NCBI RefSeq assembly: GCF_000422725.1
Contig: NZ_AUGP01000001.1
Span: 1 to 64,000 of the forward strand
Source of the DNA: Flavobacterium subsaxonicum WB 4.1-42 = DSM 21790
GTDB lineage: Bacteria; Bacteroidota; Bacteroidia; Flavobacteriales; Flavobacteriaceae
Length of the DNA: 64,000 nt
Direction of reading: 5' to 3'
Part shown: in pieces, positions 1 to 8,508 of the stretch
Layout of the letters: every line of letters begins with the position of its first letter
Position numbering within the stretch: the first letter of the stretch is position 1
The notes under the pieces: generated by a model
Databases searched by the model: none
Seen by the model: the letters and a program-made list of their open reading frames with translations, nothing else
What the model was told of the DNA's origin: nothing
Program-made: the position numbers and the translations under genes

Positions 1-255
1 ATATCTAAAAAAGGGAACAGGTACTTAAGAAAAGCTATGTACCTGCCTGCATTGACAGCGGTAAAATGGGATGATACTTTTAGGGCCTTATATGCCCGGA
101 TCGTTGCAAAACAGGGAATTAAAATGAAAGGATTAGTAGCAGTACAACGAAAGCTGCTTGAAACTATATATGTGATCTTTAAACGAAAAGAAAACTATGA
201 TAAAAACTATGAAGAAAATAAGCAAAAAAATAGAGCGCAGATACAAATAGTATAA
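1..255 (+). mobile_element. IS110-family transposase, C-terminal fragment
   Basis: The reading frame is open from the first base and stops at 253-255, so only the last 84 residues are in the window. The segment SKKGNRYLRKAMYLPAL followed by a basic, Lys-rich tail matches the C-terminal domain (Transposase_20 type) of IS110/IS1111 DEDD transposases, which insert by a site-specific, recombinase-like mechanism. The first Met in this frame (37) is internal to the domain and is not a start. No terminal inverted repeat was found in the 340 bases after the stop, as expected for IS110 elements, which usually lack clear ones. Whether the full element is intact cannot be judged here. Confidence 0.8.
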
Positions 256-597
256 GGCTCTATACAGGATAGCTCAAGGCTTCCTAAGAATACAAAAATA
301 GAAAAAATTATTATTTTTCTTGTAAATCAACACAGAATCTTCGGAGAGGGGTTGGGTGAGGACATCTATTATCTATTATCTCTTATCTATTGCAGTCTCC
401 CTTTAACATTACCGCACTGTATATTAACATTTTATCGCTGTAAAGTTAAATGCATCCTAAAGATTTAAATTTTAAGACAACCTTAATAGACACCCCGTTT
501 AACAATAGCTAACTTAGTAAAAGAATTAGAAAACACAGTTTTATTATTTACTGATTCAGCCTTTTACTGGCGGGTCTATAAACTAAATACTATAATT
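256..597. other. Intergenic spacer with simple words
   Basis: I see no gene here. At 341-361 there is a segment (TCGGAGAGGGGTTGGGTGAG) resembling one arm of the GC-rich inverted repeat at 36253-36374. It is followed at 364-393 by a run of ATCTATT/ATCTCTT words. The rest is AT-rich spacer and probably holds the promoter of the next gene. Confidence 0.5.
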
Positions 598-822
598 ATG
601 ATACAGTCTGATAACAAATTTGATCATACGGCTGAAGAGCATGGATCGCACGAAAAAAAGAGCCCTATTCCGCAGGACCACGATGGTGTAAATTATAACG
701 AGAAAGCCCATTTAAGCGGCAACATCCAGAAAAACACCATTGCCCACGAGAGGTCTCAACTTAATGCTAACCAGGAACAAAGGCCGGATAGCAAAAACCC
801 TGAAAGAAACAGGGATAAATAA
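598..822 (+). CDS. Small hydrophilic protein of unknown function
   Basis: This 74-residue protein is strongly polar, rich in Asn, Asp, Glu, His, Lys and Gln, with no signal peptide, membrane segment or cysteine. It looks intrinsically disordered. I do not recognise a family. It starts at ATG 598 after an AT-rich leader and lies 43 bases upstream of the YtxH-like gene at 866, so the two may be co-transcribed. Its composition resembles the 55-residue protein encoded at 43243. Such small, soluble, charged proteins are often stress-induced in Bacteroidota, but that is inference. Confidence 0.6.
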   Translation: MIQSDNKFDHTAEEHGSHEKKSPIPQDHDGVNYNEKAHLSGNIQKNTIAHERSQLNANQEQRPDSKNPERNRDK

Positions 823-865
823 GCTTTAATAAACTAAACAATAAAACCCATTAAAATTAAACATT

Positions 866-1150
866 ATGAGTAACAAAAAGTTGATCTTAGGGATTGCGGC
901 CGGAGTTGCAGCCCTTGCAGTTGTAGGTATTGTACTTAAAAGAAAAGGTTACCTTGACGGGGTAATTGAAAAAGCTGAAGAATTTGGTGGCGAAATTGCC
1001 GACAAATACAGCAATATTAAAGATAGCGCACGCAAAAAATTTGACGAGGTAGTACAAAAAGGTACTGAAATTGCAGATAAATACAAATCTGAAGGTGCTG
1101 ATGCAGCTAAAGATGCTGCAAAAACAGCAGTTAACCAAGCTACTGTCTAA
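866..1150 (+). CDS. YtxH-like membrane-anchored small protein
   Basis: The 94-residue product begins with one hydrophobic segment (residues about 5-23, LILGIAAGVAALAVVGIVL) followed by KRKG. The rest is a charged amphipathic helix rich in Lys, Glu, Asp and Ala, with repeated KAEEF, IADKY and DAAKDAAK motifs. This matches YtxH/Gvp-type proteins, which are single-span envelope proteins with a long helical tail often linked to general stress. The start at ATG 866 gives the expected short N-terminus. A rho-independent hairpin follows at 1178. The function is unproven; the family assignment rests on architecture only. Confidence 0.65.
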   Translation: MSNKKLILGIAAGVAALAVVGIVLKRKGYLDGVIEKAEEFGGEIADKYSNIKDSARKKFDEVVQKGTEIADKYKSEGADAAKDAAKTAVNQATV

Positions 1151-1177
1151 ACTTATTAGCATTTCCTAATTAGTTAT

Positions 1178-1209
1178 AAAAGGTGTCCGTTTAATAATGG
1201 GCACCTTTT
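1178..1209 (+). terminator. Rho-independent terminator
   Basis: AAAAGGTG at 1178 pairs with CACCTTTT at 1202 across a loop of about 16 bases, followed by TATTGTT. It lies 28 bases after the stop of the YtxH-like gene. Confidence 0.65.
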
Positions 1210-1242
1210 ATTGTTAACTTTATAATCTAAAACAGCACTGTT

Positions 1243-1692
1243 ATGAGGTTTTATATACTAACTATTACCGCAATTATTGCCGTTGCAACCATAGCAGGCT
1301 GCAAAACTAATAATGATGCCATTACCGGCGTTGCCCAAAATGCAGTAACCACCACGCCTACTGCAAGCGACACGGTACGCATTGCAAACGACTCTTTAGA
1401 ATATGAGGTTATCATTATAGATGCCGGGTTTACATCGTGGCTGGCATCGCGTGCGCGGCCAAGGGGCTACTATGGCGAACCTTATCTTAAAAACAAAAAC
1501 ATAATGTGGACAACCGAGTGGAACAACCGCGTTTTAAACCAGCAGCGCTATGGCGATATGTATCAATTACGGATAGATTATAGCTCGCAAATAGATTATG
1601 GTTACGAGGTAAACTACCTGTTATACAACTACCTGGTGTTTTTTCAGCAAAGTAACAACCAACGCCTGGGCGGTATTGTGCCGCAGTATTGA
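1243..1692 (+). CDS. DUF6146-like lipoprotein
   Basis: The 149-residue protein has an N-terminal hydrophobic segment ending in a lipobox (VATIAGC, Cys at about residue 20), so it should be exported and lipid-anchored. The mature part has DTVRIANDSLEYEVIIID, then GFTSWLASRARPRGYY, and a Tyr/Asn-rich C-terminal half (YGYEVNYLLYNYLVFFQ). I recognise this pattern from the DUF6146 family of Flavobacteria. No enzymatic motif is visible and the function is unknown. A near-consensus -7 element (TAACTTTA, 1216-1223) precedes the ATG at 1243. Confidence 0.7.
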   Translation: MRFYILTITAIIAVATIAGCKTNNDAITGVAQNAVTTTPTASDTVRIANDSLEYEVIIIDAGFTSWLASRARPRGYYGEPYLKNKNIMWTTEWNNRVLNQQRYGDMYQLRIDYSSQIDYGYEVNYLLYNYLVFFQQSNNQRLGGIVPQY

Positions 1693-1790
1693 TAATTGGG
1701 GCATCAGCAATTTTAATTTAAGAAATTGAATGCCGTAATTTTAAGCAGCCGTTAAATTTATAAATTACGCTAAACCAAGCAATAAAAGTA

Positions 1791-1821
1791 TTGTACTGCA
1801 ATAGTAAAACCTCTATATTTG
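1791..1821 (+). promoter_or_regulatory. Bacteroidota-type promoter (TTG ... TATATTTG)
   Basis: TATATTTG at 1814-1821 fits the -7 consensus TAnnTTTG, with TTG at 1791-1793 at 20-bp spacing. Transcription should begin near 1828. This places the start of the following gene at ATG 1839 and rules out the upstream TTG. Confidence 0.7.
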
Positions 1822-1838
1822 CGGCTTTGGCTAATAAA

Positions 1839-2144
1839 ATGGAAAAACTAAAGCAACGCTGGGGAATAACGCATAACTACCAACTGGTGGTTATTTTTAT
1901 TGTTTTTGCCGTTACAGGTTCTACATCGGCCTATTTATCTAAACCCGTTTTAGCCTGGCTGGGTTTAAGCAAGAACGATATTTCGCTTTGGCTGTACTAC
2001 CCTCTTTACATTATACTTATCTTCCCAATTTACCAGGTGCTATTGATAAGTTTCGGATTCATATCCGGCCAGTTTAAATTCTTTTGGGCTTTCGAAAAAC
2101 GCATGCTTAAAACATTAGGTCTTGGTTTTTTGTTTAAAGAGTAA
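1839..2144 (+). CDS. DUF6787-like small membrane protein
   Basis: From ATG 1839 this encodes 101 residues beginning MEKLKQRWGI. It has two hydrophobic segments (about residues 16-37 and 55-78), a Ser/Thr-Gly stretch (FAVTGSTSAYLSKPVL), and a C-terminal FFWAFEKRMLKTLG. This pattern matches the DUF6787 family, common next to housekeeping genes in Flavobacteria. It is probably an inner-membrane protein; its role is unknown. The chosen start is supported by the promoter ending at 1821. The frame extends upstream to a TTG at 1791, but that codon is the -33 element. Confidence 0.7.
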   Translation: MEKLKQRWGITHNYQLVVIFIVFAVTGSTSAYLSKPVLAWLGLSKNDISLWLYYPLYIILIFPIYQVLLISFGFISGQFKFFWAFEKRMLKTLGLGFLFKE

Positions 2145-2175
2145 CCCCGCCCATCCATATATAACTATGCTTATG

Positions 2176-2610
2176 AGATCGCTTCGTACCTCGCGAAGAC
2201 GGTACCTGAAGAGTGTTATCCAATCTAAGTATTGAACTAACTGCACACTGTACCCGTAACCGTCTTTGCGGGCAAAGTACAACGGAGCCGGCAATCTATC
2301 CTATCAACAATCAGATCGCTTCGTGCCTCCCGAAGACGGTACCTGAAGAGCGTTATCCGACCTAAATATTGAATTTAACTGCACACTGTACCCGTAACCG
2401 TCTTTGCGAGCGAAGTGCAACGGAGTGCGGCAATCTATCCTATCCATAATCAGATCGCTTCGTACCTCCCGAAGACGGTGCCTGAAGAGCGTTATCCGAC
2501 CTAAGTATTGAACCCAATTACACACTGTACCCGTAACCGTCTTTGCGAGCGAAGTGCAACGGAGCGCGGCAATCTACTTATCACAATCAGATCGCTTCGT
2601 ACCTCGCGAT
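2176..2610. repeat. Cluster of 3.2 copies of a ~137-bp REP-like repeat
   Basis: Units beginning AGATCGCTTCGT occur at 2176, 2313, 2452 and 2589 (spacings 137, 139, 137). The last is truncated after about 20 bases. Each full unit opens with a CGAAGACGG arm and closes with CCGTCTTTGCG...GCGGCAATCT, its imperfect reverse complement, so each can fold into a long hairpin. A middle segment with ACTGCACACTGTACCCG is conserved. The closing arm resembles widespread extragenic palindromes of the 'TTGCGAGCGAAG...GCAATCT' type. Short open frames on both strands here are repeat-derived. Confidence 0.85.
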
Positions 2611-2632
2611 GAATGCATTCCTACGCTTTTTC

Positions 2633-2730
2633 AGCTCCGGAGGAGCGGCATATTTATAGAACACACAAGCACAAATGCAAAGAGCTTCGGAGAAGCGGCA
2701 TATAAAATCTATACCGCTTTTTCCGAAGCT
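2633..2730. repeat. Paired 'agctccggaggagcggcatat' repeats and hairpin
   Basis: AGCTCCGGAGGAGCGGCATA at 2633 recurs as AGCTTCGGAGAAGCGGCATA at 2683. The second copy is the left arm of a hairpin closed by CCGCTTTTTCCGAAGCT at 2714-2730. I recognise this as a dispersed flavobacterial intergenic repeat whose translation (RRSGIFIE) is often mis-called as a small protein. Confidence 0.75.
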
Positions 2731-2803
2731 CAAAAAATCCCCCTAAATTATCTTAACTAAATATGACGTTCCTCCTGGAACTCACATAGATGCTTCTAAA
2801 AAC

Positions 2804-3478
2804 TTACTGTTTCAATTTATTCTTGTAATTCTTTTTTAGCTTATCCAGCTTTGGCGTAATAACCATCTGGCAGTACGGCTGGTTAGAATTCTGGGCATAG
2901 TAATCCTGGTGATACTCTTCGGCCGGATAAAACGTACTGGCAGAAGAAATTTTGGTCACCACCTTTTTACCTTCATAAATATTCTGGTCGGTTAACAGTT
3001 TAATAAAATTCTCTGCCGATGCTTTTTGTGCCGGGGTAGTATAAAATATCTCGCTGCGGTATTGCGTACCCACATCGGCGCCCTGCCTGTTTAGGGTTGT
3101 AGGGTCGTGGGTTGCAAAAAATATCTCAAGCAGGTCTTCATAAGCAACCTCCTCAGGGTTGTAGGTAATTTGTATGGCTTCGGCATGGCCGGTAGTACCG
3201 GTGCAAACCTCTTTGTACGTTGGGTTTGCTACAGTGCCGCCAATATAACCCGATGTTACCTTCTCTACACCTTTAAGGTCGGTAAAAAAGGCTTCGGTAC
3301 ACCAAAAACATCCGCCGGCAAAAATGGCAGTCTCTGTTTTACCGTTTTCCAACGGCTTGTTGCTATCTGCTACCTGAATTTTAGACCTTACATTTCCAAT
3401 CCGGTCTTCGGGAGATTTTTCTTTAGACTGGCAGGCTACCGAAACCAGCGCCAGCACTATTGCAGCAATTTTTTTCAT
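2804..3478 (-). CDS. msrA: Peptide-methionine (S)-S-oxide reductase MsrA, lipoprotein form
   Basis: MsrA reduces the S-epimer of methionine sulfoxide in damaged proteins. The core runs from about residue 50 to 215 and contains the catalytic motif GGCFWCTE with nucleophilic Cys57, then GYIGG, GHAEAIQ, FFATHDPTTLNRQG and EYHQDYY, all typical of the family. The first 16 residues (MKKIAAIVLALVSVAC) form a lipoprotein signal with lipobox Cys16, so this copy should act in the periplasm or at an envelope membrane rather than the cytosol. At 224 residues it is slightly longer than cytosolic MsrA because of this leader. It is monocistronic and divergent from the ABC ATPase gene. Confidence 0.95.
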   Translation of the reverse strand: MKKIAAIVLALVSVACQSKEKSPEDRIGNVRSKIQVADSNKPLENGKTETAIFAGGCFWCTEAFFTDLKGVEKVTSGYIGGTVANPTYKEVCTGTTGHAEAIQITYNPEEVAYEDLLEIFFATHDPTTLNRQGADVGTQYRSEIFYTTPAQKASAENFIKLLTDQNIYEGKKVVTKISSASTFYPAEEYHQDYYAQNSNQPYCQMVITPKLDKLKKNYKNKLKQ

Positions 3479-3620
3479 AAAATTATCTTTCTCTATTAGT
3501 TGATGTGGTTTAGCAAATACGTGTGTTAACTAAACTTTACAACTCTATATACGAAATATTGTGCCAAAAAAGATTTATTATGTTTTAAAATGTTTGTTTC
3601 TTTGTCTTAAAACCTAATTG

Positions 3621-4286
3621 ATGATACAGGCCAGCAACATTCATAAATATTACGATAATCTGCACGTTTTAAAAGGCGTTAACCTGCACATTAAAAAAGG
3701 AGAAATAGTATCTATAGTAGGCGCATCGGGCGCGGGTAAAACCACGCTGCTGCAAATACTGGGCACACTGGATGCCCCCCTTGCCCAAAACGAAACATCG
3801 CTGCTTATTAACGGCGAGAACATACTGGGCATGAACGATAAAACGCTGTCCAAATTCAGGAACCTTAAGCTGGGCTTTATCTTTCAGTTTCACCAGCTGC
3901 TGCCGGAATTTACTGCTTTAGAAAACGTATGCATACCCGCTTACATTGCCAACAAACCAAAAGCCGAGACTGAGGCCGAAGCCAAACGCTTGTTAGAATA
4001 CCTTGGCCTGTCGCACCGTATAGACCATAAGCCGGGAGAACTTTCGGGTGGCGAGCAGCAGCGTGTGGCCGTTGCGCGGTCGCTTATAAACAACCCTGCC
4101 GTTATTTTTGCCGATGAGCCATCGGGCAACCTGGATACCAACTCTGCCGAGAACCTGCACAACCTGTTTTTTAAACTGCGCGACGAGCTGGGGCAAACCT
4201 TTGTTATTGTTACCCACAACGAAGAACTTGCCAACATGGCCGACCGTAAACTTGTAATGAGCGATGGCCAAATAGTACAGCAATGA
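3621..4286 (+). CDS. lolD: LolD-like ABC transporter ATP-binding protein
   Basis: The 221-residue ATPase has Walker [10 protein letters not shown] (residues about 34-42), a Q-loop ([18 protein letters not shown]), signature [15 protein letters not shown], Walker [13 protein letters not shown] and an H-loop THN. The LLPEFTA and EPSGNLD wording is typical of the LolD/MacB clade, whose members drive lipoprotein release or efflux. ATG 3621 is chosen over the TTG immediately upstream. Unlike a normal lolCDE operon, no LolC/E permease lies next to it. Instead its stop overlaps the start of a large membrane protein by four bases (ATGA), so translation is probably coupled. Confidence 0.85.
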   Translation: MIQASNIHKYYDNLHVLKGVNLHIKKGEIVSIVGASGAGKTTLLQILGTLDAPLAQNETSLLINGENILGMNDKTLSKFRNLKLGFIFQFHQLLPEFTALENVCIPAYIANKPKAETEAEAKRLLEYLGLSHRIDHKPGELSGGEQQRVAVARSLINNPAVIFADEPSGNLDTNSAENLHNLFFKLRDELGQTFVIVTHNEELANMADRKLVMSDGQIVQQ

Positions 4287-5947
4287 TTGTAATAGCAGTA
4301 TATTGGCTGTTTTTATTTATACTGCTGCTGCCACTGGGCATTTTAGCCAAACACGTGCTGCAACTGCCTACCCAAAACGCTGTTATAACCCTTTTGCTGG
4401 GCATAGTGTTGCTAACGTGTGGCTTTACACTAACAGCATTTTTCTTTAAGCTGGGGGCGGTAAATTTAGTGTGCTGGTCGGCTTTAAGCCTGGCATCCGG
4501 CATTTACTTTAAAGGCGAGGTAAAGCAATTGCTAACCAACTTCGGCACAAGCCTTAAACGCCTGCCTACCTACTCTAAAACGGCTATTGCTATACTAACC
4601 GTTGGGGCGTTGTTTAAAAGCGCGCAATATCCTTTTATTACCGATAACGAAAGCTACTATATACAAACCATAAAATGGCTCAACCAATATGGCTTTGTAA
4701 AAGGGCTTGCTAACCTGCATGTTTTTTTTGCGCAGAATTCGGCGTGGCATATTTTGCAGGCCGGTGTCAACTTTAGTTTTGTTACGAACAGGATTAACGA
4801 CATTAACGGTTTTGTTTTTTTAATCTGTACTGTATTCTGCGTGTCCGAAAGTGAAATATTAACCCAAAAAACACGATATTGGCTGGGTTTTGTGCCGGTA
4901 TTTTCGCTGCTGCTATTTTTGTTTTTAGATGTGCCCTCGCCCGACCTGCCACTTTTGGTAATTGTGCCTATAATTGTACATTTATTTGTAACAGAAGACA
5001 GCAACAACAGCAATTTTAAGATAGCACTACTGCTGTTTATATTCCTCGTATCCATAAAGTTAACCATACTTCCGTTAGGTATTTTGTTTGTGCCGGGGTT
5101 ATTCAGGAAGGGAAATATAAAGTTTGCATTACTAACAGGCATACCTATTGCCACCCTGTGGATTGCTAAAAATACCATAATCAGCGGCTACCCGCTCTAC
5201 CCCATAGCCTACTTTAAAACTGATTTTGACTGGGCCATACCCAACAATTTATTCAACGCTATAATCTCAGGAACAGCAGATTATGGATATTACCGCGATG
5301 GCAGCCTGCCTGCCGGAATCTCAATGACCGGTAAATTATTGCTATGGCTACAGCAACGCGACCTTGCCCGCATAGTAAATATAGCTACATTGTTGGTACT
5401 GGGCATTTTACCCTTTACAGGGATACTTAAAAACAAAAAATACCGATTGGTATATGTGGCGCTACTGGTAAACTTTATTGCCGTGCTGCTAACGTCGCCA
5501 CAGTTTAGGTACTTCATTTACATTACGTTATGCGGTTCTTTGCTTGTAATTGCGGCGGTTTATAATTACTTTAGGGCCAAGCCGGTTTACTTTAAATTCC
5601 TGGCTATTGCGGGCACATTGGCCGCTTTTGTAAGTTTTGTAAACGTTGGATTATCAGATCTTACCAGAAACAAGCTGCACCAGGAGGTGGCGCAACCGGC
5701 AGTATCACAAATTTACCTGCCGGAGAGAACTACTAAATTACCTAACCTTAACTACTTAAAGAAAACAACAGGTAATTTGGACTACTATTCGCCTGAGTAC
5801 AACTTTTTTAGGTATGGTACCGCCGATGGCCCCCTGCCCTGCGTAAATACCAACCAGCTGGAGTACTTTGAGAAGAAATTAGGCATACTGCCCCAACTGC
5901 GAGGCGAAACCCTTACAGAGGGGTTTTATTCAGCTAAAATTAAATAA
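4283..5947 (+). CDS. Large polytopic membrane protein, LIC_10190-like (copy 1)
   Basis: This 554-residue protein is almost entirely hydrophobic, with roughly 12 membrane segments between residues 3 and 450 and a soluble tail of about 100 residues. A conserved loop reads [21 protein letters not shown], followed by [13 protein letters not shown]. The C-terminus has [12 protein letters not shown] and DGPLPCVN. The architecture resembles integral-membrane glycosyltransferases of the GT-C type, with acidic residues in the first loop, and matches what is called the LIC_10190 family. The substrate is unknown. Its start overlaps the ATPase stop, and a paralogue follows 9 bases after its own stop. Confidence 0.7.
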   Translation: MIVIAVYWLFLFILLLPLGILAKHVLQLPTQNAVITLLLGIVLLTCGFTLTAFFFKLGAVNLVCWSALSLASGIYFKGEVKQLLTNFGTSLKRLPTYSKTAIAILTVGALFKSAQYPFITDNESYYIQTIKWLNQYGFVKGLANLHVFFAQNSAWHILQAGVNFSFVTNRINDINGFVFLICTVFCVSESEILTQKTRYWLGFVPVFSLLLFLFLDVPSPDLPLLVIVPIIVHLFVTEDSNNSNFKIALLLFIFLVSIKLTILPLGILFVPGLFRKGNIKFALLTGIPIATLWIAKNTIISGYPLYPIAYFKTDFDWAIPNNLFNAIISGTADYGYYRDGSLPAGISMTGKLLLWLQQRDLARIVNIATLLVLGILPFTGILKNKKYRLVYVALLVNFIAVLLTSPQFRYFIYITLCGSLLVIAAVYNYFRAKPVYFKFLAIAGTLAAFVSFVNVGLSDLTRNKLHQEVAQPAVSQIYLPERTTKLPNLNYLKKTTGNLDYYSPEYNFFRYGTADGPLPCVNTNQLEYFEKKLGILPQLRGETLTEGFYSAKIK

Positions 5948-5956
5948 GATAGTGCC

Positions 5957-7654
5957 ATGGTATTGATATTTTTAAGCTGGCTCTACATAATATTCACAAC
6001 AGTTAACCTTGGTTTTTTAACTGATAAGCTACTAAAAACCAACATAAAAGACTTTGTTGTGTTATCGGTTTTCGGGTTGTTTAGCGTGACCATATTAGCA
6101 GGTACCTGGGCCATTTTTGACCGTATTAACTGGGGGTTTCACGCTTTTTTATTGCTGCTAAATACCTTGATATTTTTTAGATACAAGACTGATATTGTGG
6201 GTATTTACAAAAACCTCTATACATCGTTACAACAACTGCAAGCCAGCTTAAAAATATTATTAGGAATTATTACGGTATTAATTATAGCACAGTGTTCGGC
6301 TGCGCCTTATGTAATTGATAACGAGACCTATTACATACAAACCATTAAATGGCTCAACCAATATGGCCTTGTAAAAGGGCTTGGCAACCTGCACTTATTT
6401 TTGGCACAGACAAGTGCCTGGCATATAACGCAGAGTGCTTTTAGCTTCTCTTTTCTGTATAAAAACTTTAACGACCTTAGCGGGTTTTGCCTGCTATTGG
6501 GTAACCTGTTCGCCATCAATAAATTGAATAGCTATTTTACCAACAATAATAAAATGTATTTGGTACTTGGGTTGTTACCGATAGCCAACCTGTTTATGTT
6601 TCAGTTTATAAGTGCGCCATCGCCAGATACACCTGTATATGTGCTATCATTCATCATAATTTTCTATTTTTCAGAATATTACAAAAATACAACTATAGAA
6701 TCGTTCACAACACTTTCGCTACTGGTTGTGTTCTGTATCTTTATAAAAACTACCTCGGTAAGCATTATACTACTACCAATAATTATATTAGTTAAGCACT
6801 ACAGCTACCTCATACTGAAAATCTGGAAGATAGCTGTAGTTTCGGTATTGGTACTGGCACTTTTTCTGATAAAAAATACTATTGTGAGCGGGCATCCGTT
6901 TTTCCCAATAATGTCTGATGCTTTCCATACAGAATATGCTATACCATCGGGCATAATAGACCTGCACAACACTCAGGCTAAGACGTATAGCTATCTTGTT
7001 TCAGATGGCAACTATCAAAGCATGTCAGTTACCCACCTGTTTATACGATGGTTAACACTGCCTAAACTAAACGGTTTACTAAACAAATTAGCCATTTTAC
7101 TGATAGTAATTTGCCCTGTACTTATCTATCGTTTTTGCAATAAGAAAACGTTTTGGATGCTATATTTTGCAATGTGCCTGCAAATGGCTGTGTTGTTTTG
7201 GACGTCGCCGCAGTACCGGTTTTTCTTTAATTTTTTATTATTTTTTAGTCTTTTTATCGTCGCCATAGTATTTCATAAAAAACAAAACACTATAATTACA
7301 CTCCTGTTTATCAGCACCTTTATCACAGCATTTGTATTGATAAATCCGGTAGACCCAAACAAATTCTCCAATAAAAAATTTGTTATTCCATTGAGCCGTT
7401 TCAATGTGGCAAACATTGTTTTTCCGCATAGCAATACAAAGTTCAATACCGGCTTTATCTTACGAAAACAGGGTAATTTAGAATATTATTCGCCTGTGGA
7501 AAATCCGGCTTTAAAGTATTTAGGCGATGGCCCTTTGCCGTGTGTAAATTATGATGCTATAGAGTACAATCGCACCCAATTTGGCATTGTGCCACAGTTA
7601 AGAAGCGCTGACCTAAAAGATGGTTTTTACCCCGTGTTTGTTAAGCCTGATTAA
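5957..7654 (+). CDS. Large polytopic membrane protein, LIC_10190-like (copy 2)
   Basis: A 565-residue tandem paralogue of the preceding gene. The same signature blocks are present in order: [34 protein letters not shown], a SAPSPDTPVY segment, FWTSPQYRFFF, and the C-terminal YYSPVENPALKYLGDGPLPC and QLRSADLKDGFYPV. Both copies share the overall membrane topology but are clearly diverged elsewhere, and this one is more AT-rich, so the duplication is not recent. It is probably an integral-membrane transferase or polymer-handling enzyme. It starts at ATG 5957, 9 bases after copy 1. Confidence 0.7.
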   Translation: MVLIFLSWLYIIFTTVNLGFLTDKLLKTNIKDFVVLSVFGLFSVTILAGTWAIFDRINWGFHAFLLLLNTLIFFRYKTDIVGIYKNLYTSLQQLQASLKILLGIITVLIIAQCSAAPYVIDNETYYIQTIKWLNQYGLVKGLGNLHLFLAQTSAWHITQSAFSFSFLYKNFNDLSGFCLLLGNLFAINKLNSYFTNNNKMYLVLGLLPIANLFMFQFISAPSPDTPVYVLSFIIIFYFSEYYKNTTIESFTTLSLLVVFCIFIKTTSVSIILLPIIILVKHYSYLILKIWKIAVVSVLVLALFLIKNTIVSGHPFFPIMSDAFHTEYAIPSGIIDLHNTQAKTYSYLVSDGNYQSMSVTHLFIRWLTLPKLNGLLNKLAILLIVICPVLIYRFCNKKTFWMLYFAMCLQMAVLFWTSPQYRFFFNFLLFFSLFIVAIVFHKKQNTIITLLFISTFITAFVLINPVDPNKFSNKKFVIPLSRFNVANIVFPHSNTKFNTGFILRKQGNLEYYSPVENPALKYLGDGPLPCVNYDAIEYNRTQFGIVPQLRSADLKDGFYPVFVKPD

Positions 7655-7672
7655 TTTAACATACTGTTTTTG

Positions 7673-7680
7673 TACCTTTG
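7673..7680 (+). promoter_or_regulatory. -7 promoter element TACCTTTG
   Basis: The sequence is a perfect match to TAnnTTTG, 16 bases before ATG 7697. Expected transcript start near 7687 leaves the upstream in-frame ATG at 7685 at or before the transcript end, which favours 7697 as the true start. Confidence 0.6.
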
Positions 7681-7696
7681 CTACATGCAGGCTACT

Positions 7697-8461
7697 ATGG
7701 ATATTTTAGAGTTAAAATCGTTTTTAGACGAGAAGGTTTTACAATACAACAACCCCAATTTTATAGAATCGGACCCGGTACAGATACCCCATCTTTTTAC
7801 CCTAAAGGAAGATGCCGAAATTGTCGGTTTTCTTGCCGCCACCATTGCCTGGGGCAACCGGAAAATGATTATAAACAACGCTAAAAAAATGGTTACACTT
7901 ATGGGCAGCAGTCCGTACGATTTTGTTATGACCCATAAAGAGCACCATTTAGAACCGCTTGAAAATTTTGTGCACCGCACCTTTAATGGTGGCGATTTTG
8001 CTACTTTTATAAAGGCTCTAAAGCATATCTATCTCAACCATAATGGCCTGGAGGGTGTGTTTGCAGCCCATCAGCAAAATGATAGCCTTCAGCCAGCCAT
8101 CAATCAGTTTAAAAAGGTATTTTTTGAGATCGAGCACCAAAACCGCACGCAAAAGCACGTGTCTGACCCATTGGCGGGATCGGCAGCAAAGCGAATTAAC
8201 ATGTACTTACGGTGGATGATCCGCAACGATAACGCGGGGGTTGACCTTGGCTTGTGGAAAACTATTTCTCCTGCGGCACTCTCCTGCCCACTTGATGTGC
8301 ATAGCGGCAACGTGGCCCGAAAGCTGGGTATCCTTCTGCGAAAGCAAAATGATGCCAGAGCCCTTGCCGAGCTTGATGCCCAACTGCGCCTTATGGATGC
8401 CACCGACCCTGTTAAATACGATTTTGCCCTGTTTGGATTAGGAGTTTTTGAGGGGTTTTAA
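7697..8461 (+). CDS. TIGR02757 (DUF2400) family protein
   Basis: The protein (254 residues from ATG 7697) has the features of the TIGR02757 family: DPVQIPHLF near the start, IAAT/AATIAWGNRKMIINNAKK, a central FNGGDFATF, SAAKRINMYLRWMIRNDN and a C-terminal CPLDVHSGNVARKLG with DATDPVKYDFALFGLG. The second half resembles helix-hairpin-helix DNA glycosylases (RINMYLRWMvR...D.H), so a nucleic-acid role is conceivable, but the function is not established. The start is set by the promoter at 7673; an in-frame ATG at 7685 would add four residues. Confidence 0.85.
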   Translation: MDILELKSFLDEKVLQYNNPNFIESDPVQIPHLFTLKEDAEIVGFLAATIAWGNRKMIINNAKKMVTLMGSSPYDFVMTHKEHHLEPLENFVHRTFNGGDFATFIKALKHIYLNHNGLEGVFAAHQQNDSLQPAINQFKKVFFEIEHQNRTQKHVSDPLAGSAAKRINMYLRWMIRNDNAGVDLGLWKTISPAALSCPLDVHSGNVARKLGILLRKQNDARALAELDAQLRLMDATDPVKYDFALFGLGVFEGF

Positions 8462-8481
8462 CCGCAATAACTTTTTTTTAC

Positions 8482-8489
8482 TATTTTTG
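8482..8489 (+). promoter_or_regulatory. -7 promoter element TATTTTTG
   Basis: Perfect TAnnTTTG match, 20 bases before the ATG of the HMA-domain gene at 8509. Confidence 0.6.
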
Positions 8490-8508
8490 AAATCAAATCC
8501 AACCCACT

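Noticed and set aside
1..255. Intact insertion sequence
   Set aside because: Only the transposase C-terminus is in the window, so the 5' part and left end cannot be seen.
2304..2525. 73-residue minus-strand frame
   Set aside because: It lies wholly inside the REP-like repeat cluster and its sequence repeats with the units.
2554..2760. 68-residue plus-strand frame (RRSGIFIE)
   Set aside because: It is the translation of the dispersed CTCCGGAGGAGCGGCATAT repeat, not a gene.
7685..7697. ATG 7685 as the start of the TIGR02757 gene
   Set aside because: It lies only five bases after the -7 element, at or before the predicted transcript start.
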